Assembly (NCBI GenBank): GCA_009903825.1
Contig: WYEN01000101.1
Location: forward strand, 1-49,231
Direction: 5' to 3'
Source of the DNA: Desulfurococcales archaeon
GTDB lineage: Archaea > Thermoproteota > Thermoprotei_A > Sulfolobales > AG1
DNA: 49,231 nt
The notes under the pieces are model-generated. The model saw only the letters and a program-made list of their open reading frames with translations. It did not search any database and was not told where the DNA came from. Position numbers and translations under genes: made by a program. Of this stretch, positions 17,273 to 26,181 are shown piece by piece (positions within the stretch are counted from its first letter, which is position 1; every line of letters starts with the position of its first letter).

Positions 17273-17873
17273 AATAAAGATCGAGATTGATGGCGGAGCT
17301 GTATATACTATAGAATCTGACGAGCCACAGATAATGATATACTCAACAGGAGCAGAATGTGATGAAGATGATTATAATATTGATTATAAAGATGATAAGA
17401 TGATCCTTAGTATAGAAGGCTGTGTAGTAAATCTCTCTTTGCCTAAGAAGGAGTATGAATCTTTAGATGTTGATGTGGCTGGAGGAATATTAGATCTAAG
17501 GTTTGAAAAAGGTTTTAAAGATCTTATGATAAACATTGACGGAGGAACAGCAAAAATATCAGCGTCTGAGATATCAAGATCTCATGTATACACAGAGGTT
17601 AATGGAGGATTATTAACATTAAAACTAGACTATAAAAGCTATGAAAGAGAGTCTGAAATAGATCTTGAGATTAACGGAGGTCTCGTAGAATTAGATATAA
17701 GACTTCCACAAGAAACTAAAGTGATAATCGAAGGAAAAGATTTTGGTGGATACTCAGATATAAATATAGACAAGAGACTTTTAGAACAAAAAACTTTCTC
17801 AAGAACATTTATATTAAAAAGATTCTTGCGCGGAGGTCTTTTAAAAACAGATATAAATATGTTGGAGCTTTGA
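17235..17873 (+). CDS. DUF4097-like beta-repeat protein
   Basis: A 212-residue protein made of repeating short beta strands with recurrent glycine turns: EIDGGAVYTI, DVAGGILDLRF, NIDGGTAKIS, EVNGGLLTLKL, EINGGLVELDI. This is the pattern of DUF4097 (putative adhesin, right-handed beta-solenoid). No signal peptide is seen. The start is TTG 17235, inside the end of the preceding frame, suggesting translational coupling. In archaea and bacteria such genes often follow a winged-helix regulator beside an ABC exporter, which is the arrangement here. The IS insertion upstream may now reduce its expression. Biochemical role unknown. Confidence 0.65.
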   Translation: MFTQEIFQTIFSKIKIEIDGGAVYTIESDEPQIMIYSTGAECDEDDYNIDYKDDKMILSIEGCVVNLSLPKKEYESLDVDVAGGILDLRFEKGFKDLMINIDGGTAKISASEISRSHVYTEVNGGLLTLKLDYKSYERESEIDLEINGGLVELDIRLPQETKVIIEGKDFGGYSDINIDKRLLEQKTFSRTFILKRFLRGGLLKTDINMLEL

Positions 17874-18019
17874 CATTATTGTCAGAGAATTTTCTATTAA
17901 AAATTTTCACATAGTTATGAAATAGCCATTAATTACGTTTTAAAATAAAAATTTATCTAAATAACAAAGAGAGACTTTTATATATTTTTATCATATCACG
18001 AGATCTGCAGGCATAAATA

Positions 18020-18026
18020 TTTATAT
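18020..18026 (+). promoter_or_regulatory. TATA box for the small K/E-rich ORF
   Basis: TTTATAT lies about 25-30 bases before ATG 18051, placing the transcript start at or next to the start codon, that is, a leaderless message. The rest of 17874-18050 is AT-rich with no other feature seen. Confidence 0.5.
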
Positions 18027-18050
18027 TCTCCTTTAATTTCTCAAAATATT

Positions 18051-18122
18051 ATGGAGATGTCTATGGCGAAGAAGAAGAAAGAGGAGAAGAAAGAAGAGCA
18101 AAAGAAAGAAGAGAAGAAATAA
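18051..18122 (+). CDS. Tiny Lys/Glu-rich protein
   Basis: A 23-residue frame, MEMSMAKKKK followed by alternating E and K runs up to the stop. It has a well-placed TATA box for leaderless expression and a T-rich stretch downstream (18138-18178) that could stop transcription. The product would be a single highly charged helix. Tiny K/E-rich proteins do occur in thermophilic archaea. A chance purine run is possible because low complexity makes long open frames easy. Confidence 0.45.
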   Translation: MEMSMAKKKKEEKKEEQKKEEKK

Positions 18123-18137
18123 CATGATTAGACTCAA

Positions 18138-18178
18138 AATTTTTTATTTATAAAATTAATTTTTATTTTTTCTTTTCT
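18138..18178 (+). terminator. T-rich candidate terminator
   Basis: Several T runs follow the small K/E-rich ORF. Archaeal termination commonly uses oligo-T stretches without a hairpin. No stem-loop is seen. Confidence 0.35.
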
Positions 18179-18188
18179 CTTATCTTAT

Positions 18189-18195
18189 GAGGTGA
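18189..18195 (+). promoter_or_regulatory. Strong ribosome binding site before the GH106 gene, pointing to an ATT start
   Basis: GAGGTGA is the best Shine-Dalgarno match near the gene. Seven bases downstream in the GH106 frame is ATT (18203), not a usual start. The first standard start, TTG 18218, would be 22 bases away, too far for this site. Confidence 0.45.
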
Positions 18196-18217
18196 ATAAT
18201 TTATTCCGCTTGATCCT

Positions 18218-21214
18218 TTGATATTTAAAGATCCTTTTGTAGAATATAGAGGGGTTCCATTTTATTCTTTAAATGATACTTTGGATCCTGATAAGATCCG
18301 TGAGCATCTTAAGAAGATTAAAGAGGCAGGCTTCGGCGGAGTATTCTTTCATGCTAGAGAGGGACTTGCAACACCTTTTCTAAGTGAAGAATGGTTTAAC
18401 GCGTTTTCAACAGCTGTTAAAGAAGCTGAGTCTCTAGGGATCAAAATATGGATTTATGATGAAGATAGATGGCCTTCTGGAACAGCCGGCGGTCTAGTGG
18501 CTTCTGAGAAAAGCTCATATGCTGCCAAGGCTCTTATAATGATCATTGATAACAAAAGTTTCTTTGGAGAAAATACTTTGGCAGTATTCAGATGTGAATA
18601 TGATGATAAGATTCTGCCGAGAAAATGTGAGATGATCAATAGATCTGAAGGTAGCAGTAGATACATATACCTAAGTTTCATACGCCACGTGGCTTCTCCC
18701 GGAGACGTATGGTTCTCAGGATTTTATTACACAGATCTTTTGGATCCAGATGTGGTCAAAAGATTTATAGAGATAGCTATGAAACCTTATCTAGAGAGAT
18801 TCAGAGAATATATAGGAAACGTCGTCCCTGGGGTGTTTACTGATGAGCCTAATATACATGATTCAAGGCCTAGGTTTCCTGTCTGGTGGAAGAAGATCTC
18901 TATACCTCCCAGAGGCTCTAGATTTCCTATCTACGCAGTCCCCTGGACAGATCGTTTCAGAGAATATTTTGCGAAGATCAACGGTTATGATATTCTTGAG
19001 AAGCTTCCAGAGCTGTTTTTTGATATAGGAGATTATGTCAAGACTAGATACGACTTTTGGAAGACTATCACCAGATTATTTGTAGAGTCTTTCTCAAAAC
19101 AGATCTATGAGTGGTGTGATCTTCATAAACTTATGTTCACAGGTCACTATCTTGCTGAGGACGATCTATTGTCTCAAATGGTCGTAGGATCTGTGATGCC
19201 ACACTACGAGTATATGCATGTCCCAGGAATAGATCATCTGGGCCTACAGATCTGGGGTTCTCTGCTGACAGCTAAACAAGTCTCTAGCGTAGCTGAGCAG
19301 TTAGAGAGAAAAAGAGTATTAAGTGAGACATATGGCTGTCTAGGAAACTATGGAAGTTTTGAAGATAGAAAATGGATAGGAGATTTTCTATATGTTCTCG
19401 GCATAAATCTATTGAATCATCATTTGATCCCGTATTCATTAAGAGGAAGAAGAAAAGCTGATTACGGTCTTAATATTCACTGGGGACAGCCCTGGTGGAG
19501 ATATAACAGATATATTGAAGACTACTTCTCTAGACTAAGTTATGTTCTTTCACAAGGAAGGAGAGTTGTTGAAGTATTAATTATACATCCGATATACAGC
19601 GTTTGGAGCACTTATACACCTGTTAATGATAAGATTGCTAGAGAGATCAACGATAAATATCTTAAACTACTAAAGGAGTTTACAAAAATTCATGTTGATT
19701 TTGAGCTGGGAGATGAGATGATCATAGAGAGACATGGAGATGTTGATAAAAACTTCTTCGTAATTGGTGCGAAAAGATATAAATATGTGATTCTTCCGCC
19801 CATGATCAATATAGGAGGCAGAACTCTTGAGCTTCTAAAAAGATTCAACGAGAACAACGGCGTTATAATAGCTGTTGAGAGACTTCCAGAATATGTTGAT
19901 GGAGTTAAAAAAGATGTCTCTAAAGAGCTGAGAGACGTGATCATAATAGATAAGATAGAGGATCTTAAGAAATTCTTTGAGAGACAAGATCTTATGATAA
20001 AAATTTTCAGTGATGATGTTGATGGCAACATATTATATCATGCAAGAGAAGTTGATCAAGATCTTGTGTTGTTCATTGTCAACGTGGATAGAGAGAAAGA
20101 ACATTATGTCGAGATAAGTGTGAGAGGATCTTATGATGTCGAGAGATGGGATCCTTTCACAGGATCAATATTTAATGAGATGTCTGAATATAAAGAGGAG
20201 AGGACGTGGATTAGAAAAAGACTTTTACCAGCTCATTCAGTTTTGTTTGTGTTAAAACCTTCTAAAGAGATTCATAAGATAATTGAAAAAAGATTTAGAG
20301 AGAAAACCTTAATGAGATTATCAGGTGAATGGCAGATCTATAGGAAAGATCCTAACATGATAGTCTTAGATTATGCTCAAGTATATATAGAGAGAGATAA
20401 TGTATGGAGTGATCCGATGCCTCTACCCAGAATAAGAGATGAGTATATGTCTAACAACATAGGATCTAAGATTCTTTTGAGATATAGTTTTCATATAAAA
20501 AACATGCCTGAAAAAGATCTTGAGCTTATAATTGAGAAGACTGAGGTTGTCAAAAAATTAGCTGTAAATGGTCATGAAATAGATCTTTCTAAGCCCGTAG
20601 GCTCATGGATAGATCCTGTATTCATGATATATAAAATCTCTAGAGATCTTCTGAGAGAAGGAGAGAATCATGTTGAAATAGAATATGTATCATCATTAGA
20701 GCCTGAGCTGGAGCCTATATACATGAGAGGCGACTTCGGCGTTGAGCTTATAAATAATGACAAGACTCCTATGATCACTATGGAGAAAAAGAGCGTCCTC
20801 ATAGATCATGGTGTTAATCTTGTTAAAGAGGGATATCCATTCTACTCTGGCGAAATATCGTTAATAAAGAGATTCAGCGTTGAAAAAAGAGATGGAGAAA
20901 AAATTATTCTCAGAATAAAAGGTTTAGAAGCCTCATTAGCTATTCTAAAAATAAATGGTCGAGAGGTTAATAAGATCATAAATAGATATTCAGAGACAGA
21001 TGTGACAGAATATCTAACCTCTGGAGAAAATGTGATCGAGCTTCTCTTAGTCAGCAGTCTGAGAAACATCTTAGGCCCTCTACATAGAAAAGATCCTATT
21101 CACACAGCGCCTGAGACATTCTATATAATAGATAATACTTGGAGCGACAGCTATATCTTGAGACCTTTAGGATTTGAAGAGATCTCTCTGATAACATATG
21201 AAGAAGAGAGATGA
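18218..21214 (+). CDS. GH106 alpha-L-rhamnosidase-like glycoside hydrolase
   Basis: About 998 residues, the normal size for family GH106. The N-terminal TIM-barrel domain is recognisable: FVEYRGVPFYSLNDTLDPD, then EAGFGGVFFHAREG, GIKIWIYDEDRWPSG and GVFTDEPNIH near residue 205, which carries candidate catalytic acids. The C-terminal third is made of beta-sandwich domains, with helical linker segments. Family members release terminal L-rhamnose from plant or microbial glycans. No signal peptide is seen, so it would act in the cytoplasm on imported oligosaccharides. Isomerase and kinase genes for rhamnose lie just downstream on the other strand. The start is TTG 18218, or possibly ATT 18203. 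Confidence 0.85.
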   Translation: MIFKDPFVEYRGVPFYSLNDTLDPDKIREHLKKIKEAGFGGVFFHAREGLATPFLSEEWFNAFSTAVKEAESLGIKIWIYDEDRWPSGTAGGLVASEKSSYAAKALIMIIDNKSFFGENTLAVFRCEYDDKILPRKCEMINRSEGSSRYIYLSFIRHVASPGDVWFSGFYYTDLLDPDVVKRFIEIAMKPYLERFREYIGNVVPGVFTDEPNIHDSRPRFPVWWKKISIPPRGSRFPIYAVPWTDRFREYFAKINGYDILEKLPELFFDIGDYVKTRYDFWKTITRLFVESFSKQIYEWCDLHKLMFTGHYLAEDDLLSQMVVGSVMPHYEYMHVPGIDHLGLQIWGSLLTAKQVSSVAEQLERKRVLSETYGCLGNYGSFEDRKWIGDFLYVLGINLLNHHLIPYSLRGRRKADYGLNIHWGQPWWRYNRYIEDYFSRLSYVLSQGRRVVEVLIIHPIYSVWSTYTPVNDKIAREINDKYLKLLKEFTKIHVDFELGDEMIIERHGDVDKNFFVIGAKRYKYVILPPMINIGGRTLELLKRFNENNGVIIAVERLPEYVDGVKKDVSKELRDVIIIDKIEDLKKFFERQDLMIKIFSDDVDGNILYHAREVDQDLVLFIVNVDREKEHYVEISVRGSYDVERWDPFTGSIFNEMSEYKEERTWIRKRLLPAHSVLFVLKPSKEIHKIIEKRFREKTLMRLSGEWQIYRKDPNMIVLDYAQVYIERDNVWSDPMPLPRIRDEYMSNNIGSKILLRYSFHIKNMPEKDLELIIEKTEVVKKLAVNGHEIDLSKPVGSWIDPVFMIYKISRDLLREGENHVEIEYVSSLEPELEPIYMRGDFGVELINNDKTPMITMEKKSVLIDHGVNLVKEGYPFYSGEISLIKRFSVEKRDGEKIILRIKGLEASLAILKINGREVNKIINRYSETDVTEYLTSGENVIELLLVSSLRNILGPLHRKDPIHTAPETFYIIDNTWSDSYILRPLGFEEISLITYEEER

Positions 21215-21358
21215 GATTAATCTATAGCTTCTCTGAAAAATTATCAGATAAAGACTTTAATTGAAGACAGCCTAGTTAAACGCATAATTTTCTGATATGT
21301 TAAGTTTTTAATTCTAAATATCCATCAGATGATCTGAATAACTTATATTAGATCTTCA

Positions 21359-22456
21359 TCATGTTCCAAACTTTTCTAATGCTCTTCTCATAGCCTCTCT
21401 ATGTAGAGGGGTCTGCCAGGCAACTTCTTCTCCAACTCCTATCTCAAGATCCTTTCTGGGAGGAGGCTGATCAATCCAGAATCGAGGCTCTCTTTCATAT
21501 AAATTATCTGTCACAAGATTTTTAGCTAATAAAATATCTAATAGTCTCTCCGGCACATCTCCACTCCATAGATAATCTGGATCCTCAATTATCTTCTCTA
21601 GATATCTACTCCATTTTTTGATGAAATTAGGAGATAATCTCTTAGATCTTATTATTCTAGTCAAGACCTCATTTATGTCCCATCTAGATTTATATAATTC
21701 TCTAAGGATCCTTGGGTTTCCTCCTGTGATCCTCCAGACATCTTCGAAAGAAGGCTTCTCACCAGGCGTCTGATCATAGAGCTCTCTGAAGTCATTTTTA
21801 GACATGTTCCACATAGGGATCAGATCAGACCATTCATGTCTACCGATCTCAGCCCTAGATCTTCCCTCGCTAGTTGCTACTATAGCAACAATTCTCTCAT
21901 AATGAGATGGAGGATGTTCCATTACCCCTAATAAAGCCTTGATATAGGAGGAAGCTTCTATAGTTTTTATCATTTGAAACGCTTCATCAATGATCACAGC
22001 TATTTTACCTCTTCCAACTCTAATAGCCTCTCTAACAACATCAATAGCTGTATTAATCACTCCTCCCCATACATTTGTTTTCAAAGCCTCTCTAAAGATC
22101 TGTGTAAGTCTCTTTTTAAGACTTGCAACACCTAATGTAGTATCTAAAATTCTCTCAAATGGATTAACATATATGACATCATAATCATAACTCTTCAAAA
22201 TCTCTATTGATTGTTTAAGCCAGGCAGTTTTTCCACATCCCTCAGGACCAAAAATCACAGCCGGCTTCCACATTCCTTCTTCAGCCCACTCAATAACTCT
22301 CTGAATAGCAAGATCTCTTCCGACAAATCTTATCTTTATATTAGGAGCAAAATTTAGATAGATTCTTTTGATATCTCTCACATTACTCATATGATCAGAT
22401 CCTCCTGCTATGATGAAATCATATTTCAGCCATTTAAATTCATTGATACACATCAT
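21359..22456 (-). CDS. Archaeal AAA-type ATPase (paralogue of the 5693 gene)
   Basis: Walker A GPEGCGKT and Walker B KIAVIIDEAF, with the same RFVGRDLAI box upstream and GGNPRIL sensor-like segment downstream as the ATPase at 5693-6829. The likely start is ATG 22390 (protein MSNVRDIKRIY), because AGGAGG (complement of 22401-22406) lies about 10 bases before it; the 22 residues upstream look untranslated. The C-terminal part is helical with a DNA-binding-like basic segment. Its target is unknown and it interrupts an otherwise sugar-related region. The 144 bases between it and the GH106 gene hold no feature I can name. Confidence 0.8.
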   Translation of the reverse strand: MMCINEFKWLKYDFIIAGGSDHMSNVRDIKRIYLNFAPNIKIRFVGRDLAIQRVIEWAEEGMWKPAVIFGPEGCGKTAWLKQSIEILKSYDYDVIYVNPFERILDTTLGVASLKKRLTQIFREALKTNVWGGVINTAIDVVREAIRVGRGKIAVIIDEAFQMIKTIEASSYIKALLGVMEHPPSHYERIVAIVATSEGRSRAEIGRHEWSDLIPMWNMSKNDFRELYDQTPGEKPSFEDVWRITGGNPRILRELYKSRWDINEVLTRIIRSKRLSPNFIKKWSRYLEKIIEDPDYLWSGDVPERLLDILLAKNLVTDNLYEREPRFWIDQPPPRKDLEIGVGEEVAWQTPLHREAMRRALEKFGT

Positions 22457-22509
22457 AAAAATATAATATATTTTTATGAATTAATCAGTTAACTAGTTTT
22501 TAATAATGT

Positions 22510-24000
22510 TTATATCATAATTTTTTTGAGAAAAAGATCGTAGTATTCTTCGTATTCATCTGTTTTCTCAGGCTCAAATATTTTTATCTGAAAAGAGTTT
22601 TTGACATATTCTCTTAATTCCTCCAATGATCTTATGATCCCTAGACCTTTGGCCTGCATAAGTATGTTTCCTATTGAGGTGGCTTCCTCAGGGCCTGCAT
22701 ATACTTTTCTACCGCTTACGTCTGCTATCATTTTATTAAGAAGATTATTTCTTGATCCTCCTCCCACAATATTTATCTCTCTAATCTTTTTTCCAATAAG
22801 ATCTTCTATATAATTTATTACAACTCTATATTTGAAAGCAAGACTTTGATAAATTATTTTAAAAAGCTCGCCATAGTCAGAAGGTTTTTCCTGTCCTGTC
22901 TTCTCTAGATAATTATTTATCGCCTGGATCATGTCTTGAGGGGATATGAAGCTCTCGTGGTCAGGATCTATAAATTTTCTTATTAAAGGCTTCTCCATGA
23001 CTATTCTATTGATCTCGTCATAAGAGAATTCTATTCCTTCTCTCTCTTTAATAACTCTTCTAACCTCTTCTATTATCCACATCCCCTGAACATTTTTAAG
23101 AAATCTTATTGTGCTGAAGACCCCGCCCTCATTTGTAAAATTATATTCAAATGCTTTTCTATTGATAAGAGGATTTCTAAGTTCAACACCTATTAGAGAC
23201 CATGTGCCTGAGCTTATATATATTGTGTCTTCTCTCACCATAGGAGCTGCTGCAACTGCTGATGCTGTATCATGTGTGGCAGGGGCTGTCACAACTATTT
23301 TCTCTCTCAAACATATCTCATCAAGGATCTTATGATCTATCTCATCAATCACTGTCCCAGGCTCAATGATATCAGGAAAAATATCTATGGGCATCCCAAG
23401 GATCTTTATAAGCTCCTCATGCCATTTTCTTCTCCAAGGATCCAAGAGCTGTGTTGTTGACGCATTAGTGTATTCAACATAGATCTTGTTAGTAAGCCAG
23501 TAATGAAATAGATCTGGTATCATAAGAAATTTATATGCTATACTAATCTTAGGATCTTTCCTTAAGATCATTGAATACAACTGATATAAAGTGTTTATTC
23601 TCATAAACTGGATCCCTGTCATCTCATAGATCTTTTCTTTAGATATTTTTTTGAAAACCTCCTCCATAATATTTATAGTCCTAGGATCTCTATAAGAGAC
23701 TGGAAGACCCACAGGCTCTCCCAATCGATCTATTAATACAAAATCGACACCCCAGCTGTCAACTCCTATAGATGTTATATGAGAATTTCTCTCTCTAACA
23801 ACGCCGCTGAAATATTTTATTCCATATTTGATATTACTCCATATCTCAAGAAGATCCCAGTATAATCTGTCTCTCACACGAATAATCTGATTAGGCCATC
23901 TTAAAGTCTCTATGACACGGATCTTTCTATCTTTCTCATCAATCTCTGCCAGAACAGCTCTATAGCTACTTGCGCCAAGATCATATCCTAAGAAATACAT
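22510..24000 (-). CDS. rhaB: Rhamnulokinase (FGGY family)
   Basis: A 496-residue FGGY sugar kinase that phosphorylates L-rhamnulose at C1. The first phosphate loop is YDLGASSYRAV. The sugar-site region SIGVDSWGVDFVLID and TGIQFMRINTLYQLY are rhamnulokinase hallmarks. Late ATP-binding segments THDTASAVAA, SSGTWSLIG and GGGSRNNLLNKMIAD, followed by GPEEATSIGN, are conserved with bacterial RhaB. It begins 15 bases downstream of the isomerase gene, so the two form an operon. Rhamnulokinases are rare in archaea, which suggests acquisition from bacteria, though codon use matches the neighbours. Confidence 0.88.
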   Translation of the reverse strand: MYFLGYDLGASSYRAVLAEIDEKDRKIRVIETLRWPNQIIRVRDRLYWDLLEIWSNIKYGIKYFSGVVRERNSHITSIGVDSWGVDFVLIDRLGEPVGLPVSYRDPRTINIMEEVFKKISKEKIYEMTGIQFMRINTLYQLYSMILRKDPKISIAYKFLMIPDLFHYWLTNKIYVEYTNASTTQLLDPWRRKWHEELIKILGMPIDIFPDIIEPGTVIDEIDHKILDEICLREKIVVTAPATHDTASAVAAAPMVREDTIYISSGTWSLIGVELRNPLINRKAFEYNFTNEGGVFSTIRFLKNVQGMWIIEEVRRVIKEREGIEFSYDEINRIVMEKPLIRKFIDPDHESFISPQDMIQAINNYLEKTGQEKPSDYGELFKIIYQSLAFKYRVVINYIEDLIGKKIREINIVGGGSRNNLLNKMIADVSGRKVYAGPEEATSIGNILMQAKGLGIIRSLEELREYVKNSFQIKIFEPEKTDEYEEYYDLFLKKIMI

Positions 24001-24015
24001 TTAAAACACCGGCTG

Positions 24016-25122
24016 TCACAATATTATTTTCTTCAAGAAATTCAGAGTATCCGCCTGATCATTTCTTTCTCTTATCTTTTCAAACTCCTCTCTATATCTA
24101 TAAAGCTCTAAAACTTTTCTCATGATATTTACAAAGAATTCTTTAGATAACGTCAGCGCTTTGACAGGATCCATTCTATATGGGAATTGATCAAGTATGT
24201 AACAGCCTTCAAAACCTGTGTCAATAGTTGCATATAGAAAATCTATGAGTTGCCAAACATCTCCTGTACCAATGATCCTGTCTTCATCATTACTATGAGT
24301 CTTTGCTGCGTTAAGATGTATAGAGAGCAGAGGAACATCAAATGTATGAGCAAGATAGACTGTGTACCCAGGCTCTACAGAATACATAAGCTCGTGACCA
24401 TAATCAATTGTTATCCCCATAACTTTCTCATTAAATTCCTCATTAATTTTCTTAGCTATCAATATAGATACATGAGATGTTGGAATAATCATGTTCCCCT
24501 CCTTAGGCTCTTTAGGCTTAGCCTCGATAGCAAAAAGAATCTTTCTCTCACGAGCCTCATGAACAATTTTTAGAAGCTCCTCTATGAAAAGTCTCATTCT
24601 CTTGCCATAATTAATCTCTAAACTATAATCCCAACCATCTTGACCAGGCCAGAAAGATACTATATCAACATTAAGTTTTTTCGCGATATCAAGACTAGAA
24701 ATCATTATCTCAAAAGCCTTTCTCCTAAGAACAGGATCAGGATTTGATATAGATCCCATCTTAAGATCAGGTATGCCAGAAAGATCTATTCCAAGGCCCC
24801 CCACGATCATTTTATTTCGGGCAGCAACATCTCTAACTCTGTCAACAAGATCCCAGTCGACCTCTAGTTTCTCATTAAAAAACTCCATATTAACAGGAAC
24901 AAAAATTTTTACACCAGCTTTTTTAATTCTCTCGATCCTACTTATAACATCTGAAGATAGACCAGGATTATAACCAGACCTCATGAATCTATCATTAAAA
25001 TCTCCTACAACCCACGTGCCCGCCCCAAATTTTATTTCAAAGGTCTCAAGAAATTGATCAGCAAGATCTTTCTCAACAAAACCTTTGAAACGATCCAGCT
25101 CATATAACTTGTCTAACCTCAT
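24016..25122 (-). CDS. rhaI: L-rhamnose isomerase, RhaI type
   Basis: A 368-residue TIM-barrel enzyme of the xylose-isomerase-like superfamily. Candidate metal ligands are E in AIEAKPKEPKEGN, D in GITIDYGHE, H in LSIHLNAAKTH and D in YILDQFPYRMDP; these strands match the Pseudomonas-type L-rhamnose isomerase rather than E. coli RhaA. It converts L-rhamnose to L-rhamnulose for the kinase encoded next. The start is fixed by AGGAGG (complement of 25127-25132) 4 bases before ATG 25122. It is divergent from a Gfo/Idh/MocA gene. Confidence 0.82.
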   Translation of the reverse strand: MRLDKLYELDRFKGFVEKDLADQFLETFEIKFGAGTWVVGDFNDRFMRSGYNPGLSSDVISRIERIKKAGVKIFVPVNMEFFNEKLEVDWDLVDRVRDVAARNKMIVGGLGIDLSGIPDLKMGSISNPDPVLRRKAFEIMISSLDIAKKLNVDIVSFWPGQDGWDYSLEINYGKRMRLFIEELLKIVHEARERKILFAIEAKPKEPKEGNMIIPTSHVSILIAKKINEEFNEKVMGITIDYGHELMYSVEPGYTVYLAHTFDVPLLSIHLNAAKTHSNDEDRIIGTGDVWQLIDFLYATIDTGFEGCYILDQFPYRMDPVKALTLSKEFFVNIMRKVLELYRYREEFEKIRERNDQADTLNFLKKIIL

Positions 25123-25176
25123 AAAACCTCCTTATATAATTTTAATTTATTTTAGAAAATTTTATGGGAGATCCTT
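25123..25176. promoter_or_regulatory. Divergent promoter region, rhaI / oxidoreductase
   Basis: The 54-base spacer has TTATATAATTTT at 25132-25143, well placed as TATA box for the plus-strand gene, and an AT-rich stretch near 25150-25160 for the minus-strand rhaI. GGGAG at 25165-25169 is the ribosome site for the TTG start at 25177. No clear operator repeat is visible. Confidence 0.45.
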
Positions 25177-26181
25177 TTGAGCAAGAAAGTTTCTCTCAAC
25201 ATCATTGGAGCAGGCTTTATAGCTAATGAGCTTGCGAGAGCATTAATGATGTTAGATCATGTGGAGATCTATGGTGTATATTCTAGAAGCATTGAGAAGG
25301 CTAGAGAGTTTGCTAGGAGACATAATATAAATAATATATATGATGATTGGAGGAGGGCTGTCTCAGATCCTCATGTTGAGGCTGTGGTCATAGCAACTCC
25401 TAATTATACTCATAAAGAGATCTCTGTTGAGGCTGCTAGAAGAGGTAAACATATTTTTCTTGAGAAGCCTATCGCAACCAGGTTGAGAGATGCTCGTGAG
25501 ATTATTGAGGAGGCTGAGAGAAATAGAGTGAAGCTTTTCGTAGGTCATTGTCTTAGATACTGGCCTGAGTATGTCAGAGTGAGAGAGATGATTCTTAGAG
25601 GAGAGATTGGTGAGCCTAGGATTGTCAGAGTCTATAGATTGTCTAGCTTTCCAAAGTGGAGTATATGGCATAGATATATGAGTTTCAGCGGGGGAGTGGC
25701 GGTTGATCTTGCTATACATGATATTGATTATCTAAGATGGAGCATTGGAGAAGTATCTAAAGTATATGCTGTTGGAGGCGTATACACTAAATATAGTGTT
25801 GACGCGATAGATCATGTCATGTATATCTTAGAATTTGAGAGTGGAGCCATTGGATATGGAGAGGCGTCATGGGCTATGCCAGAATCTTTTCCATTCACAA
25901 CTTATCTAGAGATTGCCGGGACAAAAGGTCTTTTATATGTTGACAACAGATCTACTGCAACATATAATGAGTATATTGATAACAAAATAATAACATCATC
26001 TCCTTATGATAAAAATGCTTATTATAATGAGCTGAAGACTTTCATCAGATGGATATTATATGACGAACCTGTCGAGATAAGACCTGAAGATGCTTTAGAG
26101 AGTCTGAGAATAGCTCTTGCCATCAATAAAAGTATTGAGAAGAAAGAGGTTATAGATGTTAAAAAGGCTGATCTAGAATGA
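25177..26181 (+). CDS. Gfo/Idh/MocA family oxidoreductase
   Basis: A 334-residue NAD(P)-dependent sugar dehydrogenase. The N-terminal Rossmann motif is NIIGAGFIANELA; the conserved EKPIATR loop lies near residue 98, and HDIDYLRW near 180 carries the catalytic His. TTG at 25177 follows GGGAG by 7 bases. Members oxidise or reduce sugars, inositols or sugar acids; the substrate is not readable. It overlaps the next gene by 4 bases (ATGA). Its place opposite rhaI suggests a role in the same glycan breakdown. Confidence 0.88.
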   Translation: MSKKVSLNIIGAGFIANELARALMMLDHVEIYGVYSRSIEKAREFARRHNINNIYDDWRRAVSDPHVEAVVIATPNYTHKEISVEAARRGKHIFLEKPIATRLRDAREIIEEAERNRVKLFVGHCLRYWPEYVRVREMILRGEIGEPRIVRVYRLSSFPKWSIWHRYMSFSGGVAVDLAIHDIDYLRWSIGEVSKVYAVGGVYTKYSVDAIDHVMYILEFESGAIGYGEASWAMPESFPFTTYLEIAGTKGLLYVDNRSTATYNEYIDNKIITSSPYDKNAYYNELKTFIRWILYDEPVEIRPEDALESLRIALAINKSIEKKEVIDVKKADLE

